Part shown: piece after piece, positions 46,841-58,474 of the stretch
Position numbering within the stretch: the first letter of the stretch is position 1
Layout of the letters: each line of letters opens with the position of its first letter
Assembly (NCBI GenBank): GCA_025094145.1
Contig: JALLLS010000024.1
Location: 186,001-250,000, forward strand
From: Spinellus fusiger
Lineage: Eukaryota > Mucoromycota > Mucoromycetes > Mucorales > Phycomycetaceae
DNA length: 64,000 bases
Reading direction: 5' to 3'
Program-made: the position numbers and the translations under genes
The notes under the pieces: model-generated
Databases searched by the model: none
What the model saw: the letters and a program-made list of their open reading frames with translations, nothing else
Told to the model about the DNA's origin: nothing

Positions 46841-48008
46841 TCGAAAAATATTTTGCCCTTTTATGGAATAATAATTAAAATCAAAGGTTTGCAAGTATCC
46901 AAATATTTATTTCTTTTTGTAGAATACCTCAGTATCAAATTGTATTATCAGTAAAATATAGTGTTTATAAATAAGATTATTTATTATAATAGTATAGCTA
47001 ATACTATATTATGACTATAGCTACTGCCTAAGTGAACACCCTCTTATCAATAGAATCCACACCCTAAAGGCCTTGTGCTTTATTCTTGGGTGATAAATAA
47101 CTATACTTAAGAGTATACCCTAGAGACCCTAGATAGTATAGAAGACCACCTAAGAATAACTTGAAAGGAGTCTTTACTTGCCTAATAACAATGCAATGAA
47201 TGTCTTGTGGAATACAATGAGCTCAAGCCCAGATAAAGACACTGCTTACCTTCTCATCTCTAAAACAGTCTTTGGTGGTGTCTATTACTTCTCTCTATTG
47301 TTTCTCTTTGTTAATAATAGTGCATTACCTTGCTTATTTATGTTCATATTGAAGAGTACTTAGGTGTTAAGTTGTATGTGCAGTGCGGGAAATAACAAAA
47401 GGAGGGGAACATCAAAACAAATAATTCCTCTCTCTCTATTCTGGTAACGTATACATTTTAGTCTTCACTCATAAAATTCACAAGTCAAACAATTCATACT
47501 CTATTTGCCTTGGGCCTAAAGGACAGTATTAGAAACAATACCTTGTTATCATTAAGTGCTGTTGTTAATACCAATTACAATGAGATAATTGAGGTGATTA
47601 TAGATATTGAGTCAATAAATGAACACACTGTTCTTAACACGAGTAAGCTTGGCTATTTTCTAGACAATTATCACTAGAGTTAACTCTATAAGTTCTGTAA
47701 TACATCTTTCTTAAGCAGTGCTATGCTGCAAATACTATGAGCTTAAGGATAACACATTATGTTAAGAGAAGAATATCAGTGACTGAGTTGTAATTTTGGG
47801 GTGATTTTTGTTCTATTTCTTGTTTTTACAGCTAATTCTATACTTTTTAATTGCAAAAGTCAATAGCCATTGCTAAAATAGGTAATCAGAGTTTGAGATA
47901 GTTTATTTAGACAGCGAAAAGGTCTTTTTAAACACATTGGCCAATCATAAGAATATTGCGGTTTTATTCTCAGGATATTTTCTTATATATCCCAAAAATC
48001 TTTGGGTG
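46790..48008 (+). mobile_element. Fanzor-family element, deleted form, left of the peroxidase gene
   Basis: Same family as 29913-33016 but without the Fanzor coding region. The left end is worn (TTTTTCTGGCCTTTAAGC near 46800). The right end reads ...AAAAATCTTTGGGTG before TA at 48009-48010. From 46870 on it is nearly identical to 50393-51788 inverted. Confidence 0.8.
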
Positions 48009-48574
48009 TAAATATAAGATAAATCATATGCGTAAATCATATTTTTAGTGTCTCATTTTTTTTTTGGTAATGTAATCTATTTTTTTTCGAAGATTGTTTC
48101 ATTTTAGGTTAATGTTCTGTACAAAGCATATTTACCAAGAGTGTAATATTTATTTATGTTGTGTAGCCAATAGCGTGTTTAAATAATCATCTATAGGAAG
48201 ATGGAAATTGCTGAGATGTTCTCCTATAGTTATATGTCACCAATAATATCTCTATCATAAGATAAAAGATGTGAAAGTAAGCACAGTTTAATTATTAAAA
48301 AAAAACAGTAGTAACACAAGTGTTTTCTGAACATCTCCACCAGTTTAAATCTCCCTTTGCCAATGATTTGTTAGCTATGATGCGTAATCAACTTAGCTAT
48401 TGGCTTTACTTGTCGCATATTCCTACGGACCTTTCTATTTTCTCATTACTAAACTTTTTAAGCTCAACTGTTCTTAGTGATTGATGTCATGAGAAAGACA
48501 AGCTTACATTCTTGAATATGCCCAATGAAGGAATATCAGTGGCTGACAGGCTAAAAGTATAGTCACAGAGGATC

Positions 48575-48582
48575 TATAAAAA
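48575..48582 (+). promoter_or_regulatory. TATA-like box of the peroxidase gene
   Basis: TATAAAAA lies 68 bp upstream of the ATG at 48643. Confidence 0.5.
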
Positions 48583-48642
48583 TGATTAGCTCTCCAAATC
48601 ACTTTTTACTTAACACTTGTATCTCTTACAAATTAAAAAAAA

Positions 48643-49525
48643 ATGAAGACTCTCTACGATTTCACTGTTAAGAACATCAAGAACGCTGAATGGAACTTGG
48701 AAGAACTTAAGGGAAAGGTAATTGTATAAGCACGAAAAAGAGGATAGGTGTAGTGTACTTAAACATGTACTATCTAGGTTGTCTTGATCGTCAATGTTGC
48801 CTCCAAGTGTGGATTCACCAAGCAATATGGCGGTTTGGAACAACTTTACAAAGACTTGCAAGCAAAGGAAGGCGCCAACTTTGAGATCATTGGTGTTCCT
48901 TGCAACCAGTTCGGTTCTCAAGGTAAGTCAATCGAATGATGACATAGATATGCAAATAAAAGAATTGTCCCAAGCTAACACACCTTTTTGTTTATTTCAT
49001 TACTAGAACCTGGCACTGAAGATGGTAAATTCATAGACTGTAAAAGAGAAAAACAAATAGTTTACTTATTCTGTTTTCTATTAGAAATTCAAAGCTTTTG
49101 CAAACTTACATGGGATGTTACCTTCCCCTTGACTGCCAAGATGTAAGAAAAACAAAGAGAGAGAGATAGATACCGTAAGATGTGTTCAACTAATAGAGAA
49201 CTCTAGGGATGTGAATGGTGATGATGAAGCACCTCTCTACACTTGGTTGAAGGAATCTCAGTCTGGTCTCCTTGGGTAGGAATGATAGACGCACTACACT
49301 ATGAACAGCTACTGATTTTTGTTTTAATATAGCTTAAAACGCATCAAATGGAACTTTGAGGTAAATTCAATAGACAGAGATGATGAATAATGACAAGTTT
49401 GGGATATTAATTTATTGTACTATTTTTAGAAATTCTTGATCAACAAAGAAGGCAAGGTCGTGAACCGTTACTCTTCTCTCACTGAACCAAAGGCAATCTT
49501 GGATGACATTCAGAAGCTCCTGTAA
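48643..49525 (+). CDS. Thiol (Cys-type) glutathione peroxidase, seven exons
   Basis: Exons 48643-48717, 48778-48922, 49007-49024, 49085-49142, 49207-49275, 49333-49360 and 49430-49525 close to 162 residues, the normal size. Motifs: VVLIVNVASKCGFTKQYGGL with the peroxidatic Cys (not selenocysteine), IGVPCNQFGSQEPGTE, and RIKWNFEKFLINKEGKVV with the conserved WNF. Yeast relatives (Gpx3/Hyr1) use thioredoxin and detoxify hydroperoxides; FCKLTW has a Cys at the usual resolving-Cys region. The start follows an A-rich leader and a TATA box. Exon 3 is only 18 nt. The gene lies alone between inverted Fanzor-family arms (46790-48008 and 50393-51788). Confidence 0.95.
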
Positions 49526-50369
49526 ACTACTTATGATTCTCAATTATTTTATCTTCAGTATATATTCCACAGCTACATTTGCAGTTTAATATTTTTTATT
49601 ATCATTTATAATAAAAGTGTGCACTGGACCATAATCATTCTTTTTTCGTAATGGGTTTATAAGTGAAAACATAAAAAAGTATTGTAGGTGTCATCTTTAA
49701 TTGTGTCAATAATTATGATGACTACTACTTAATTTCATAGACTTAGCATCCGATGGCTTTGTCTTTGCATTCTTGCTCTCTTTATCTCTTTATTACTACT
49801 CTATGAGTGTCTTAGTTGATAACTCTAAAAATGGACTGGTCAATAGAAACACTATCTGATATTTCCACGGGGTACTTTTGTCGAATAGTGGCATTAACAA
49901 TAGCAAAAGAAAGGAGGTATTCGATATCAAATCCATTAAATCAACCCGAGGATCTACTTTCTAATAAAGTAAAGCACACAGAATGAGTGAGCTTGATAGT
50001 CACTTCTAGACAACCACGACATATAGAACATAGATCTACAAGCTGTAGCAAAAAGTAAATAGGCTATGACAGTACATGTGAAAAGTCTGAGAAATGACAG
50101 TTCACACTCTAAAAAAGATCCTCTGACCTGGTATTGTGACAATATATTTCAGACAAACATCTTAATTTTGTCTTTAGAATGCAATAGAATATACTGTAAA
50201 TCACCCAAAGACTTTAGTAGACATGTGTCCATATACCATATTAAGATTCAATAGACAGTACACTAAAGAATACAAGCAACGAATTTCTGAGTAGAAAAGA
50301 AATCAATGCAGTCAACGAATAACGAGATATTTTGAATAACAATGGAGTGGTTGTACAGAAAATATACTA
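49526..50369. other. 3' flank of the peroxidase gene
   Basis: Polyadenylation-like AATAAAA near 49609. No further gene seen. A 21-bp end fragment of another Fanzor-family copy (50370-50390) abuts the next element. Confidence 0.5.
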
Positions 50370-50392
50370 CACACCAGGAGATTTTTGGGATA

Positions 50393-51788
50393 CACACCCA
50401 AAGATTTTTGGGATATATAAGAAAATATCCTGAGAATAAAACCGCAATATTCTTATGATTGGCCAATGTGTTTAAAAAGACCTTTTCGCTGTCTAAATAA
50501 ACTATCTCAAACTCTGATTACCTATTTTAGCAATGGCTATTGACTTTTGCAATTAAAAAGTATAGAATTAGCTGTAAAAACAAGAAATAGAACAAAAATC
50601 ACCCCAAAATTACAACTCAGTCACTGATATTCTTCTCTTAACATAATGTGTTATCCTTAAGCTCATAGTATTTGCAGCATAGCACTGCTTAAGAAAGATG
50701 TATTACAGAACTTATAGAGTTAACTCTAGTGATAATTGTCTAGAAAATAGCCAAGCTTACTCGTGTTAAGAACAGTGTGTTCATTTATTGACTCAATATC
50801 TATAATCACCTCAATTATCTCATTGTAATTGGTATTAACAACAGCACTTAATGATAACAAGGTATTGTTTCTAATACTGTCCTTTAGGCCCAAGGCAAAT
50901 AGAGTATGAATTGTTTGACTTGTGAATTTTATGAGTGAAGACTAAAATGTATACGTTACCAGAATAGAGAGAGAGGAATTATTTGTTTTGATGTTCCCCT
51001 CCTTTTGTTATTTCCCGCACTGCACATACAACTTAACACCTAAGTACTCTTCAATATGAACATAAATAAGCAAGGTAATGCACTATTATTAACAAAGAGA
51101 AACAATAGAGAGAAGTAATAGACACCACCAAAGACTGTTTTAGAGATGAGAAGGTAAGCAGTGTCTTTATCTGGGCTTGAGCTCATTGTATTCCACAAGA
51201 CATTCATTGCATTGTTATTAGGCAAGTAAAGACTCCTTTCAAGTTATTCTTAGGTGGTCTTCTATACTATCTAGGGTCTCTAGGGTATACTCTTAAGTAT
51301 AGTTATTTATCACCCAAGAATAAAGCACAAGGCCTTTAGGGTGTGGATTCTATTGATAAGAGGGTGTTCACTTAGGCAGTAGCTATAGTCATAATATAGT
51401 ATTAGCTATACTATTATAATAAATAATCTTATTTATAAACACTATATTTTACTGATATTGTCGTCAATAGCTTGTTAGTCCAAAGGAAATCCGGTCAGTT
51501 AACAGGTAGTTAAACTCTGATGTTTATTATTTCATAACATTGTGTCTTTTATACTTTTCTACTACTAGTATTTAGCTTCAGGGGTATGTTATTGAATACT
51601 ACAAACTATCATCATCCCTTAGTATTCAATGGCATCCCCTTCTCAGTTTAGTAGTAGGAGTTGGTATTTCCAAAAAGGGTAGTAGTTCCAATTATAGAAA
51701 ATGTCTTTACGACAATAATAAAATTTGATACTGAGGTATTCTACAAAAAGAAATAAATATTTGGATACTTGCAAACCTTTGATTTTAA
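50393..51788 (-). mobile_element. Fanzor-family element, deleted form, right of the peroxidase gene (inverted)
   Basis: Starts CACACCCAAAGATTTTTGGG after TA (50391-50392); its first 23 bp equal the first 23 bp of the IS630-like element at 3029. The body mirrors 46870-48008 almost base for base. The outer end is lost near 51788. A 256-bp solo LTR (51459-51714) is inserted in it; subtracting that, the two arms have the same length (about 1.14 kb). Confidence 0.8.
51459..51714. repeat. Solo LTR, 256 bp
   Basis: Begins TGTCGTCAATAG and ends TTTACGACA, so the ends TGTCGT/ACGACA are inverted. It interrupts sequence that is continuous in the other arm (ACTGATA...ATACAATTTG), which proves it is an insertion. 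The short duplication looks like ATA(A/T). Confidence 0.75.
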
Positions 51789-52277
51789 ACACAGATACAT
51801 ATAAGGTGATAATTGCGTCGTAAGGTGTGATATAGCCTCGGCTATAGAATGGGTAGTCGACGTTTTGCCATGCATTCACAGTGTTGGAGGTGCATGAGAT
51901 AAAATTAGATGTAGATAACAACACAAGGAAAACAGTGTATAGAAATCACATTATTTGAACATTCAATAAAATATTGACCTTTTTGTTAATGTTAAGTATC
52001 ATTGGAACTATTGAGAGAAGCAAGGATTGCTTAAAGAATAGTTGCCCAGTTACCAGTTGTGTTCAAATTGTGTGTTGTGTCTTTGCTTCCTTACCCCTTG
52101 GAATCCCTTAAACCATACTCTGTGTCAAAAACCTATTTCGTCGTCCCTGCTAGAGACTGAACTACTACCAATTCATCTCTCTAATGGTCTTGTTGATAAC
52201 CAAAGTGCCCTTTATTAAAAAGGTAAAAGAAAGGTTGTGTCACTGTTTAAAGTCAGATAAATCTTCTGCTGTGTATT
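51789..52277. other. Repeat fragments
   Basis: About 52010-52215 matches, inverted, the region near 31740-31950 of the Fanzor-carrying element (shared ACACAACACACGATTTG-like stretch). The remainder shows no gene. Confidence 0.5.
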
Positions 52278-52291
52278 AAAAAATGAGCTCC
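52278..52291 (+). repeat. Target-site duplication, 5' copy, of the LINE
   Basis: AAAAAATGAGCTCC, repeated exactly at 54304-54317 on the other side of the LINE. Confidence 0.9.
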
Positions 52292-54303
52292 GCTCACTCA
52301 CCCAATCTCGTGGTCTTCGTCAGGGAGATCCTCTCTCTCCTGTGCTTTTCAATCTTGCTTTTGAGCCTCTGTTGCGTCGTTTGCTCCATGATACGACATT
52401 CAAGGGTCTCTCTCCTCCTCCACACCCAAGTCTTTCCCAGCCTCCTGCTCTCAAGTTTCTAGCCTATGCAGACGATCTCTTAGTCTTTCTACCCGACCAT
52501 GCTCATTTACATCGCTTACAGGAGCATCTTACTACGTACTCTGCAGCATCCAACGCTCGCATTAATATGCACAAAACACAAGCCTTTTCTCTTTCGGGTG
52601 CTCCCCAGCCCTTATGGACTCCAATCCTTCAGCAGTACAATATCACAGACTGGCATGACCGTCGTTCACCAGAACCTCTTAGGTATCTTGGGTTTCCCTT
52701 GATGACTTCTCTACCACAGAGAGATGTCTTTTGCAAGTCGCTTTTGTCGAAGATAGAAGCTACCTGCAATATACATCTTTCTCGTTCTTTGTCTGTTCGT
52801 GGCTGTGCAACAGTGCCCAACACTCTTGTTCTCTCGACTCTTTGGCATGTTCTTCGTGTAGTGTCTCCTCCCTCTGTGTTCTTCCAGAAGGTACGGTCAC
52901 TCATGGGTCGTTTCCTCCAGCACTGCATGTTCCCTCCCATAAAGCTTGCTACTTTATGCTCTCGGACTAGCCATGGTGGATTAGGTATCTTGGATCCCAG
53001 TATCCAACAAAGTGCTCTCCAATTGCGTTGACTTGTTCCTTTTTGTTTGTCCCCTCGTTCTCCTTCTGGTTTAGTTCCTCCGTGGTTCTCATATCTTCTG
53101 CAAGTGGCTGCCCCTTCATTGGATCCTCTCTATTGTCTTTTGTTTCCCGATCTTCGTCCTTCTATCTATTGTTCTCTGAGTAGTGCATTCCACTCGATCT
53201 TTAGTGCAATAGACCGATTGCCACACTCCTTTGAAAAGATTGCAGTGAATCTTCCCACTTGTCTTGAGCTTCCGCTTTCTTCTGCTTGTTTTGTTGCTTC
53301 TGGCTCTCCAGCTTTCCTTCGCTCCTGGCGTGCTCTCCGAGTTAGTGATGCTTTTGAGGTGAATCAAGAGCTTGACGTTCTGCAGCGCCGTCTCCCTGGT
53401 GGCCTTACCAATTATCCACGCATTGTTCGCAAGTTTTTTCGTAGAATTGATAGCCAATCCTTACTCTTACAGCCCTTCCTCCTCAGAGCGTCGTTACCTG
53501 TCCAATGGGTACAGACTCTCTTTCCTTTGCTTTCTCCTGGGACTGGATCTACAGTAGACATCTCTCCTTTCCTTTCTGCTTTGGTACCCTCCAAGCCATG
53601 GTCTCGTCTCTCTCCACGTCTTTATCGAAACATATGCATGCGAGTATCCTCACCAGCACCTTCCTTTAACCCTCCTCTTCGTCCATCCCACTGGAAAGAG
53701 CTCTGGTCTTTGCCATTACAGCATATTACTCGCAATGTAGGGTACCGGGCTCTTCACAGCAAGCTTTCATGCCGCTCTCTCCTACACAAGCTTGTTCCCT
53801 CTTCCTTTCCCTCCGGCATTTGTCTTGTTTGTTTGGCCGCTGAAGATACACAAGAGCACCTTCTTTTTACTTGTCCAAAGAAATGGTCTTTTTGGTCCTC
53901 CTTTTGGCACAAACATTTTGGCCTCTCTCCCCAGCCCTCCGACCTTGTTGCAGCTCTTCTCTCTTTTGTTTTTCCTAAGGCCAGTGTCTCTAATACTCCC
54001 AACGTCTCTATCTTTGGCTGTGCTCTTTTGGCTATATGGCGCCACCATTGGATGTTCATATTCGATAATGTACCTGTTACCTCCTCTGCTGTTCTCTCGT
54101 CTGCTACTCGCCTCTTGGACCGTCTCCAGTCAGAACTTGATATGGACATTGAGTAACACAGTGCTCTCTCCCTGTTAAAAATTATTACTTAATTAGAAAA
54201 ACAATAGAAAATTAGAAAAGCCAAAAACAAGTTGTGACTCTCTTTTCCTCCCTAAAAAAAAGATTATCACCAAATAAACTCAGAGCCAGAGGCTCCATAC
54301 AAA
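52292..54303 (+). mobile_element. 5'-truncated LINE (family 2) with 14-bp target duplication
   Basis: Starts inside the reverse transcriptase and ends in a short A-rich 3' tail (GGCTCCATACAAAAA). Exact 14-bp direct repeats (52278-52291 and 54304-54317) mark both borders, so this is a single target-primed insertion, truncated at its 5' end. Its 3' UTR differs from that of the family-1 LINEs at 43.4 and 58-61.5 kb. Confidence 0.92.
52293..54156 (+). pseudogene. LINE ORF2 C-terminal part: reverse transcriptase and zinc-knuckle region
   Basis: The frame shows SRGLRQGDPLSPVLFNLAFE and FLAYADDLLVF (catalytic YADD), the thumb-like region, and a C-terminal Cys/His motif (CLVCLAAEDTQEHLLFTCP). One in-frame TGA at 53029-53031 stands where a Trp (TGG) is likely; otherwise the frame is open to 54156. 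The endonuclease domain and N-terminal reverse transcriptase are absent by truncation. Confidence 0.9.
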
Positions 54304-54317
54304 AAAAAATGAGCTCC
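54304..54317 (+). repeat. Target-site duplication, 3' copy, of the LINE
   Basis: Exact copy of 52278-52291. Confidence 0.9.
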
Positions 54318-54418
54318 TTAGTAGTTAGCCATTCGTAAAAAACGGTCACGTATTTTTTTGGACATATTCTTTCACCGGATAAATGCTACTTCGAAATATG
54401 AATCCCAAAAATAGATAT

Positions 54419-54620
54419 TGTTCAGAAAACGACCAGGAACAAGAGGTGTGTTTGGTAATAAAAAGGTTGTAATTCTCAAAGTTCTATACTACAACAATTA
54501 CAACTACTTATATAATTTTCAGACTATGTTATATTAATATAATCTATACAATAGCAATGTCTCTTAGAATGTGCCGGTCAGATTCCTCAACATTCTCAAA
54601 AATATCAACGCTGTAAAACA
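54419..54620. repeat. Solo LTR-like repeat, family B
   Basis: Begins TGTTCAGAAAACGACC and ends near CTGTAAAACA. Its flanks (GAATCCCAAA... before, CAATTCTGATAAGCATTGG after) are joined directly at 43330-43365, an empty-site relative. Related to 29086-29266. Confidence 0.65.
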
Positions 54621-56204
54621 CACAATTCTGATAAGCATTGGCTTGATCTATGAGTCTAAAGGGATAACAGTCATGGCCTGCAGTGGGCCAAGTGGCTACT
54701 AGTTTTTATTTTTATTTTTAAAAAATAAAAATAGATTACTTTAAAAATGAATGTGTAGGAGAGGTCAGGTGGCCCTGATACCCTACAGAAACTATTCACA
54801 CCATTAAGCAATTGGAAAAGTAGCATATGGAGGAATAAAAGTACTATTGAACCTAAAAGGTGTAATAAACAAGGATCTTAAAATCATAAATCATTAAAAT
54901 TCTTGCTATCAGTTTGGTGTGTCGTTCCCAATAGTTAGACTATCTGTGATATTGTTGGAAATGGGTAGACCTGGTCACCTATTTCGGGAGAACTTATTGT
55001 AGTAATTCTATAAATGTAAAAATGTAGAATAGCATAAATAGTGAGAGCAGATGCACACCTTGCATCTTTGAGAAATACACCTTTATTTTACCAAGCACCC
55101 CTTTTGCCTCTGATTCTTAACAATATCATACAAACCTGGTACCCAAGCTGTCATTCACTGTGTCCATCTCTGTTCTGTCCTACTCTTTTGCCATCATTTG
55201 TTCTCGCGTCTATATCTGGTCGATATTCTTTCTTCTTGTTGGTCTTTGCTTTTAGTTCTCTATACCTGTCTCATACAAGTCTTTGTCCTAGCAGCAGCCT
55301 GCGTGCTTTAATAAGATTACCTTTGCTCCCCATTACAAATGAGACAAGTAAACAAAAAACAATATATATTCTTTTTTCATATATACCCCAAAAAGATTGT
55401 AGGCAAAAATACATCATTGTTTAAATATTTACTCTGTATCCTGAATGAGCGTGGTAATTACTACAAAAGAGTGTTTAGTTATTTTTGTTAGTAGACAACT
55501 GCTAATTGATTATGAGTCCTTTTTTTTATATAGCCAGTGGAGAGAGTTTTCTTCTATCTCCAAAAACATTATGATATTTCACCATCTTTACACAAGTTAA
55601 AAGGAGTATAGTCAAAATTCAATATAGCTAAGCTACAATCCCAAAGACAATAGAGATAAACTTTAATATTAGCCTCAGTAGCATTGATCACAACCCTTAA
55701 GTATTATTGGGTTTTGCACCTGAGCAGAAATAAACTAATTAGTTTTTATATTATTAGTGTCATAATTATTAGTATTATAATTATTAGTGTCATAGATGGA
55801 TTTTATGTGAAATACTACATTTGCTATGAAATACACTAGGACAAAGTCAACAGCGGTGGGTACTGGTTCTTTGTTAGGGTTGACGAGGTGTTCTCTTTAC
55901 AACAGGTCATTTACAGGTCATCTTTATGCGAGCATTATTGACTGGTTACTTATCATCTTTTCACTTTAGGTAAAATAGCTACAAAGCTAGGAATACACCA
56001 TGGACACTCTACTGGAGGTCCAACTGTAGTATGATATACAAAAAATGAATTTACATTGTTTTATTTATTGCAATTGTCTCATTTTATATTAAAACCTAAC
56101 AAAAAATGATATATAATAGATTTAGAATACCATAGAGAAGGATATAGAAGCTCTTTAATCATAATAGAATACTTTTATTATATCTATTTCTATCATTGTT
56201 TATA
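54621..56204. other. AT-rich region without a recognised gene
   Basis: No supported coding sequence. An open frame at 55041-55424 lacks family features. Confidence 0.5.
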
Positions 56205-56327
56205 CTACACACCAGAAGATTTTTCTTGCCTTTAGGTGGTGATATTTTTTTGTATTTTTTTGTATTTTTTAGGTGGTGATATGTCCTTCCTTTTAAGACC
56301 AAAAAATCTCACGTTACATGTTTCCGG
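56205..56327. repeat. Fanzor-family element end, fragment
   Basis: CTACACACCAGAAGATTTTTC near 56208 followed by a locally duplicated AGGTGGTGATAT motif; a terminal fragment only. Confidence 0.55.
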
Positions 56328-57490
56328 AAATTATTGGTGCATTCCATTTTTGCACCAAGTGCACCAAAAAAAAAGGAATTTAGTATAAACATATTCTTTC
56401 TTAACAATTGTCAAATATGGACTGAGACTATCTACAGAATCCTTGCAAGTCACTGAACACCACTTTATTACAAGAATCTGAGATCGTTGAGGATAGTGTT
56501 TCTTCATCCAAAAGAGCTTCTCTTTTGAGTCTACTCTTTACAACTGACCAGAATGCTCAATAGGATTAAGTTCAGGCAAATAAGGTAGAAGATAAATGTA
56601 GTCATATCTTCTACCCTCAATGTAAAGCGAATGTCCCTGTTTTTATGGATAGGGATATTGTCCATGATCAAATACAATCCCACCCTCACCTTTTTGACTC
56701 TGGATGGGACCACTTACTGCTATTCTATTCTTCAAAGCTGCTTCGTCAATGAAAGCACACTTGCTCAAGAAATCCATTTCAGCTTCCTGCCAACGAGTAA
56801 CCCAGTTGTACCCTTCTTCAATCTTTTCGGGACTGTTTTACTCTACCATATGGAAATGAGCTCTTTTAAGTGTAAAATGACATTTCTCGGTAATAAAGTC
56901 ATGCAAGGTAGATTCTTTGATTTCAAGACTCATAAACCGGGCATCTAACTGCTCCATCATTTCCTCCAAGACAGTATCTGGCTTTTCATCTACCATGTCA
57001 ACCAAAAAATCCTTGTGTTCTTTGCAAAGCTTAGGTGGTCTTCCAGCCAAATTACTATTGGAACTGCTACCATCTTTCCTGTGAAGTAAGTCCTCATCCT
57101 TATTTAAACGCTCTGTTCCTTTTTTGAACCAGTCTTGACCAGTGCTAGGAGGTATATTAACTTTTTTGCAAGCAGTACGGACACTAAGTTACTTCTAATA
57201 CACCTAATAAAAAACCTATCCTTATCCTCTTTTTTATATGAATAATAGCTTGATTTTGCAACCTATTTATTTTTGATTATGCCATCATCTAAGTTGTCAA
57301 GTTTATTGTCCTTGACCTGCTTTTCTGGAAGCTCTAGTTCCATGTAGTGTCTAAATTCTGTGACGTTGTGCAGCGGATATTGCTCATTGTCCACTTCCAT
57401 ATCCAGAACAGCAACTGAACCCCTTCTCTTCGTTGTAAAGATTTCTACTTCTATCTTCGTAAATAAATTGATCCATGTTCAATGTTGAAT
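56328..57490 (-). pseudogene. IS630-like transposon, decayed copy
   Basis: Minus-strand pieces give an N-terminal helix-turn-helix part (MAGRPPKLCKEHKDFLVDMV), CAFIDEAAL (first Asp region), MDNIPIHKNRD (second) and LPELNPIEH (Glu region) in shifting frames with stops. The left side (near 56328, TTTCCGGAAATTATTGG) and interior match the 593-bp element at 40284-40876. The right end is lost where a Fanzor-family fragment begins. Confidence 0.75.
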
Positions 57491-57495
57491 GGTTG

Positions 57496-57720
57496 TTTAT
57501 TATAATATAGCTAATACTATACTATTACTATTACTATAGCTGCTGTCCAAGTGCATTCCCTCATAGTAATATCCTTGGAAAATAGATAATTATGCTCAAG
57601 AGTATACACTAGACAGTATAGACAGTATATAAGACAACCTAAGACTGACTTGAGAGTCTTTTATTAATAATACAATAAGTGTCTTGTAGATTACAATGAA
57701 TTCAAGCCTAGATGAATTTT
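57496..57720. repeat. Fanzor-family element, internal fragment
   Basis: Matches the left-end interior found near 30100-30340 (TATAGCTAATACTATA..., ACTATAGCTGCTG, ACCTAAGACTGACTTGA). 57721-57948 shows nothing recognised, though its TA-rich composition resembles an old LTR. Confidence 0.6.
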
Positions 57721-57950
57721 TTTATCTGAATTGAAAAAGTAGAGGCTGAGTAATGACAGGACTTTATCCAATAATAGATTGCTTTTATTTAGTGGAATAT
57801 ACAACTCTTTATATACTAATCAATTGTCATAGTTACACTTATGTGTCTCCTATAGTTGAGTCCACACACATGGCCCTAATTAATTATCAGTGTTAATGCA
57901 ATTGACTGGTGCTACTTATGTTAGACATGTCTCTGTATTGACCCTGGATA

Positions 57951-58470
57951 CAGTTCAAAGTATTTTTATTTTTGGGTGTTGGTTGCTATTCGCGCATTGG
58001 GCATGTTAGCCACCCTATGAGAACTTTTGAAAAAATAAGAACAAACATTGAAACACTTCAAATACGAAAGTGAAAAAAAATAATGCAAATGAATTAGAAA
58101 CAGAAGGACAGAGAAATACAAAACCTCAAATGAGGGAAAAATAATGAGAAATGATGAGAAGTGGGTAATGATGGTAAAATGGGAATTATGAATAGACATC
58201 CAAAAGGCCATAAAGTCAGCAAGGAAACCAGGACACCAAAAAGATAACCGTCATCCTGTGGCAACTCGAAATCCAACAAGGGATACTTAGAGCAACTCAG
58301 ACAATCCTGAGAATATATGTAGCAATTACATTAGCAGATTATGGCTTTGCTAAACGGGTTAAGAATGGGTGGTAGAGGAGAGATCGGAGGAGAAGTGAGG
58401 ATACAGCGTCTGTTGCTGCAGGAGTCTTTGCACTCTATGGCGGCGTTGGCGTTCCCGCTCAACAACTATC
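57951..58470 (-). mobile_element. LINE 3' fragment (family 1), minus orientation
   Basis: The 3' end is at 57951 (CAGTTCAAAGTATTTTT on the plus strand). It contains the last codons of ORF2 (HRVQRLLQQQ) and the 3' UTR. It forms one arm of a large inverted repeat with 59850-60335. Confidence 0.8.
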
Positions 58471-58474
58471 TATA

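Noticed and set aside
53116..54149. Antisense open frames across the LINE
   Set aside because: Complement of ORF2, whose catalytic YADD and Cys/His motifs are on the plus strand.
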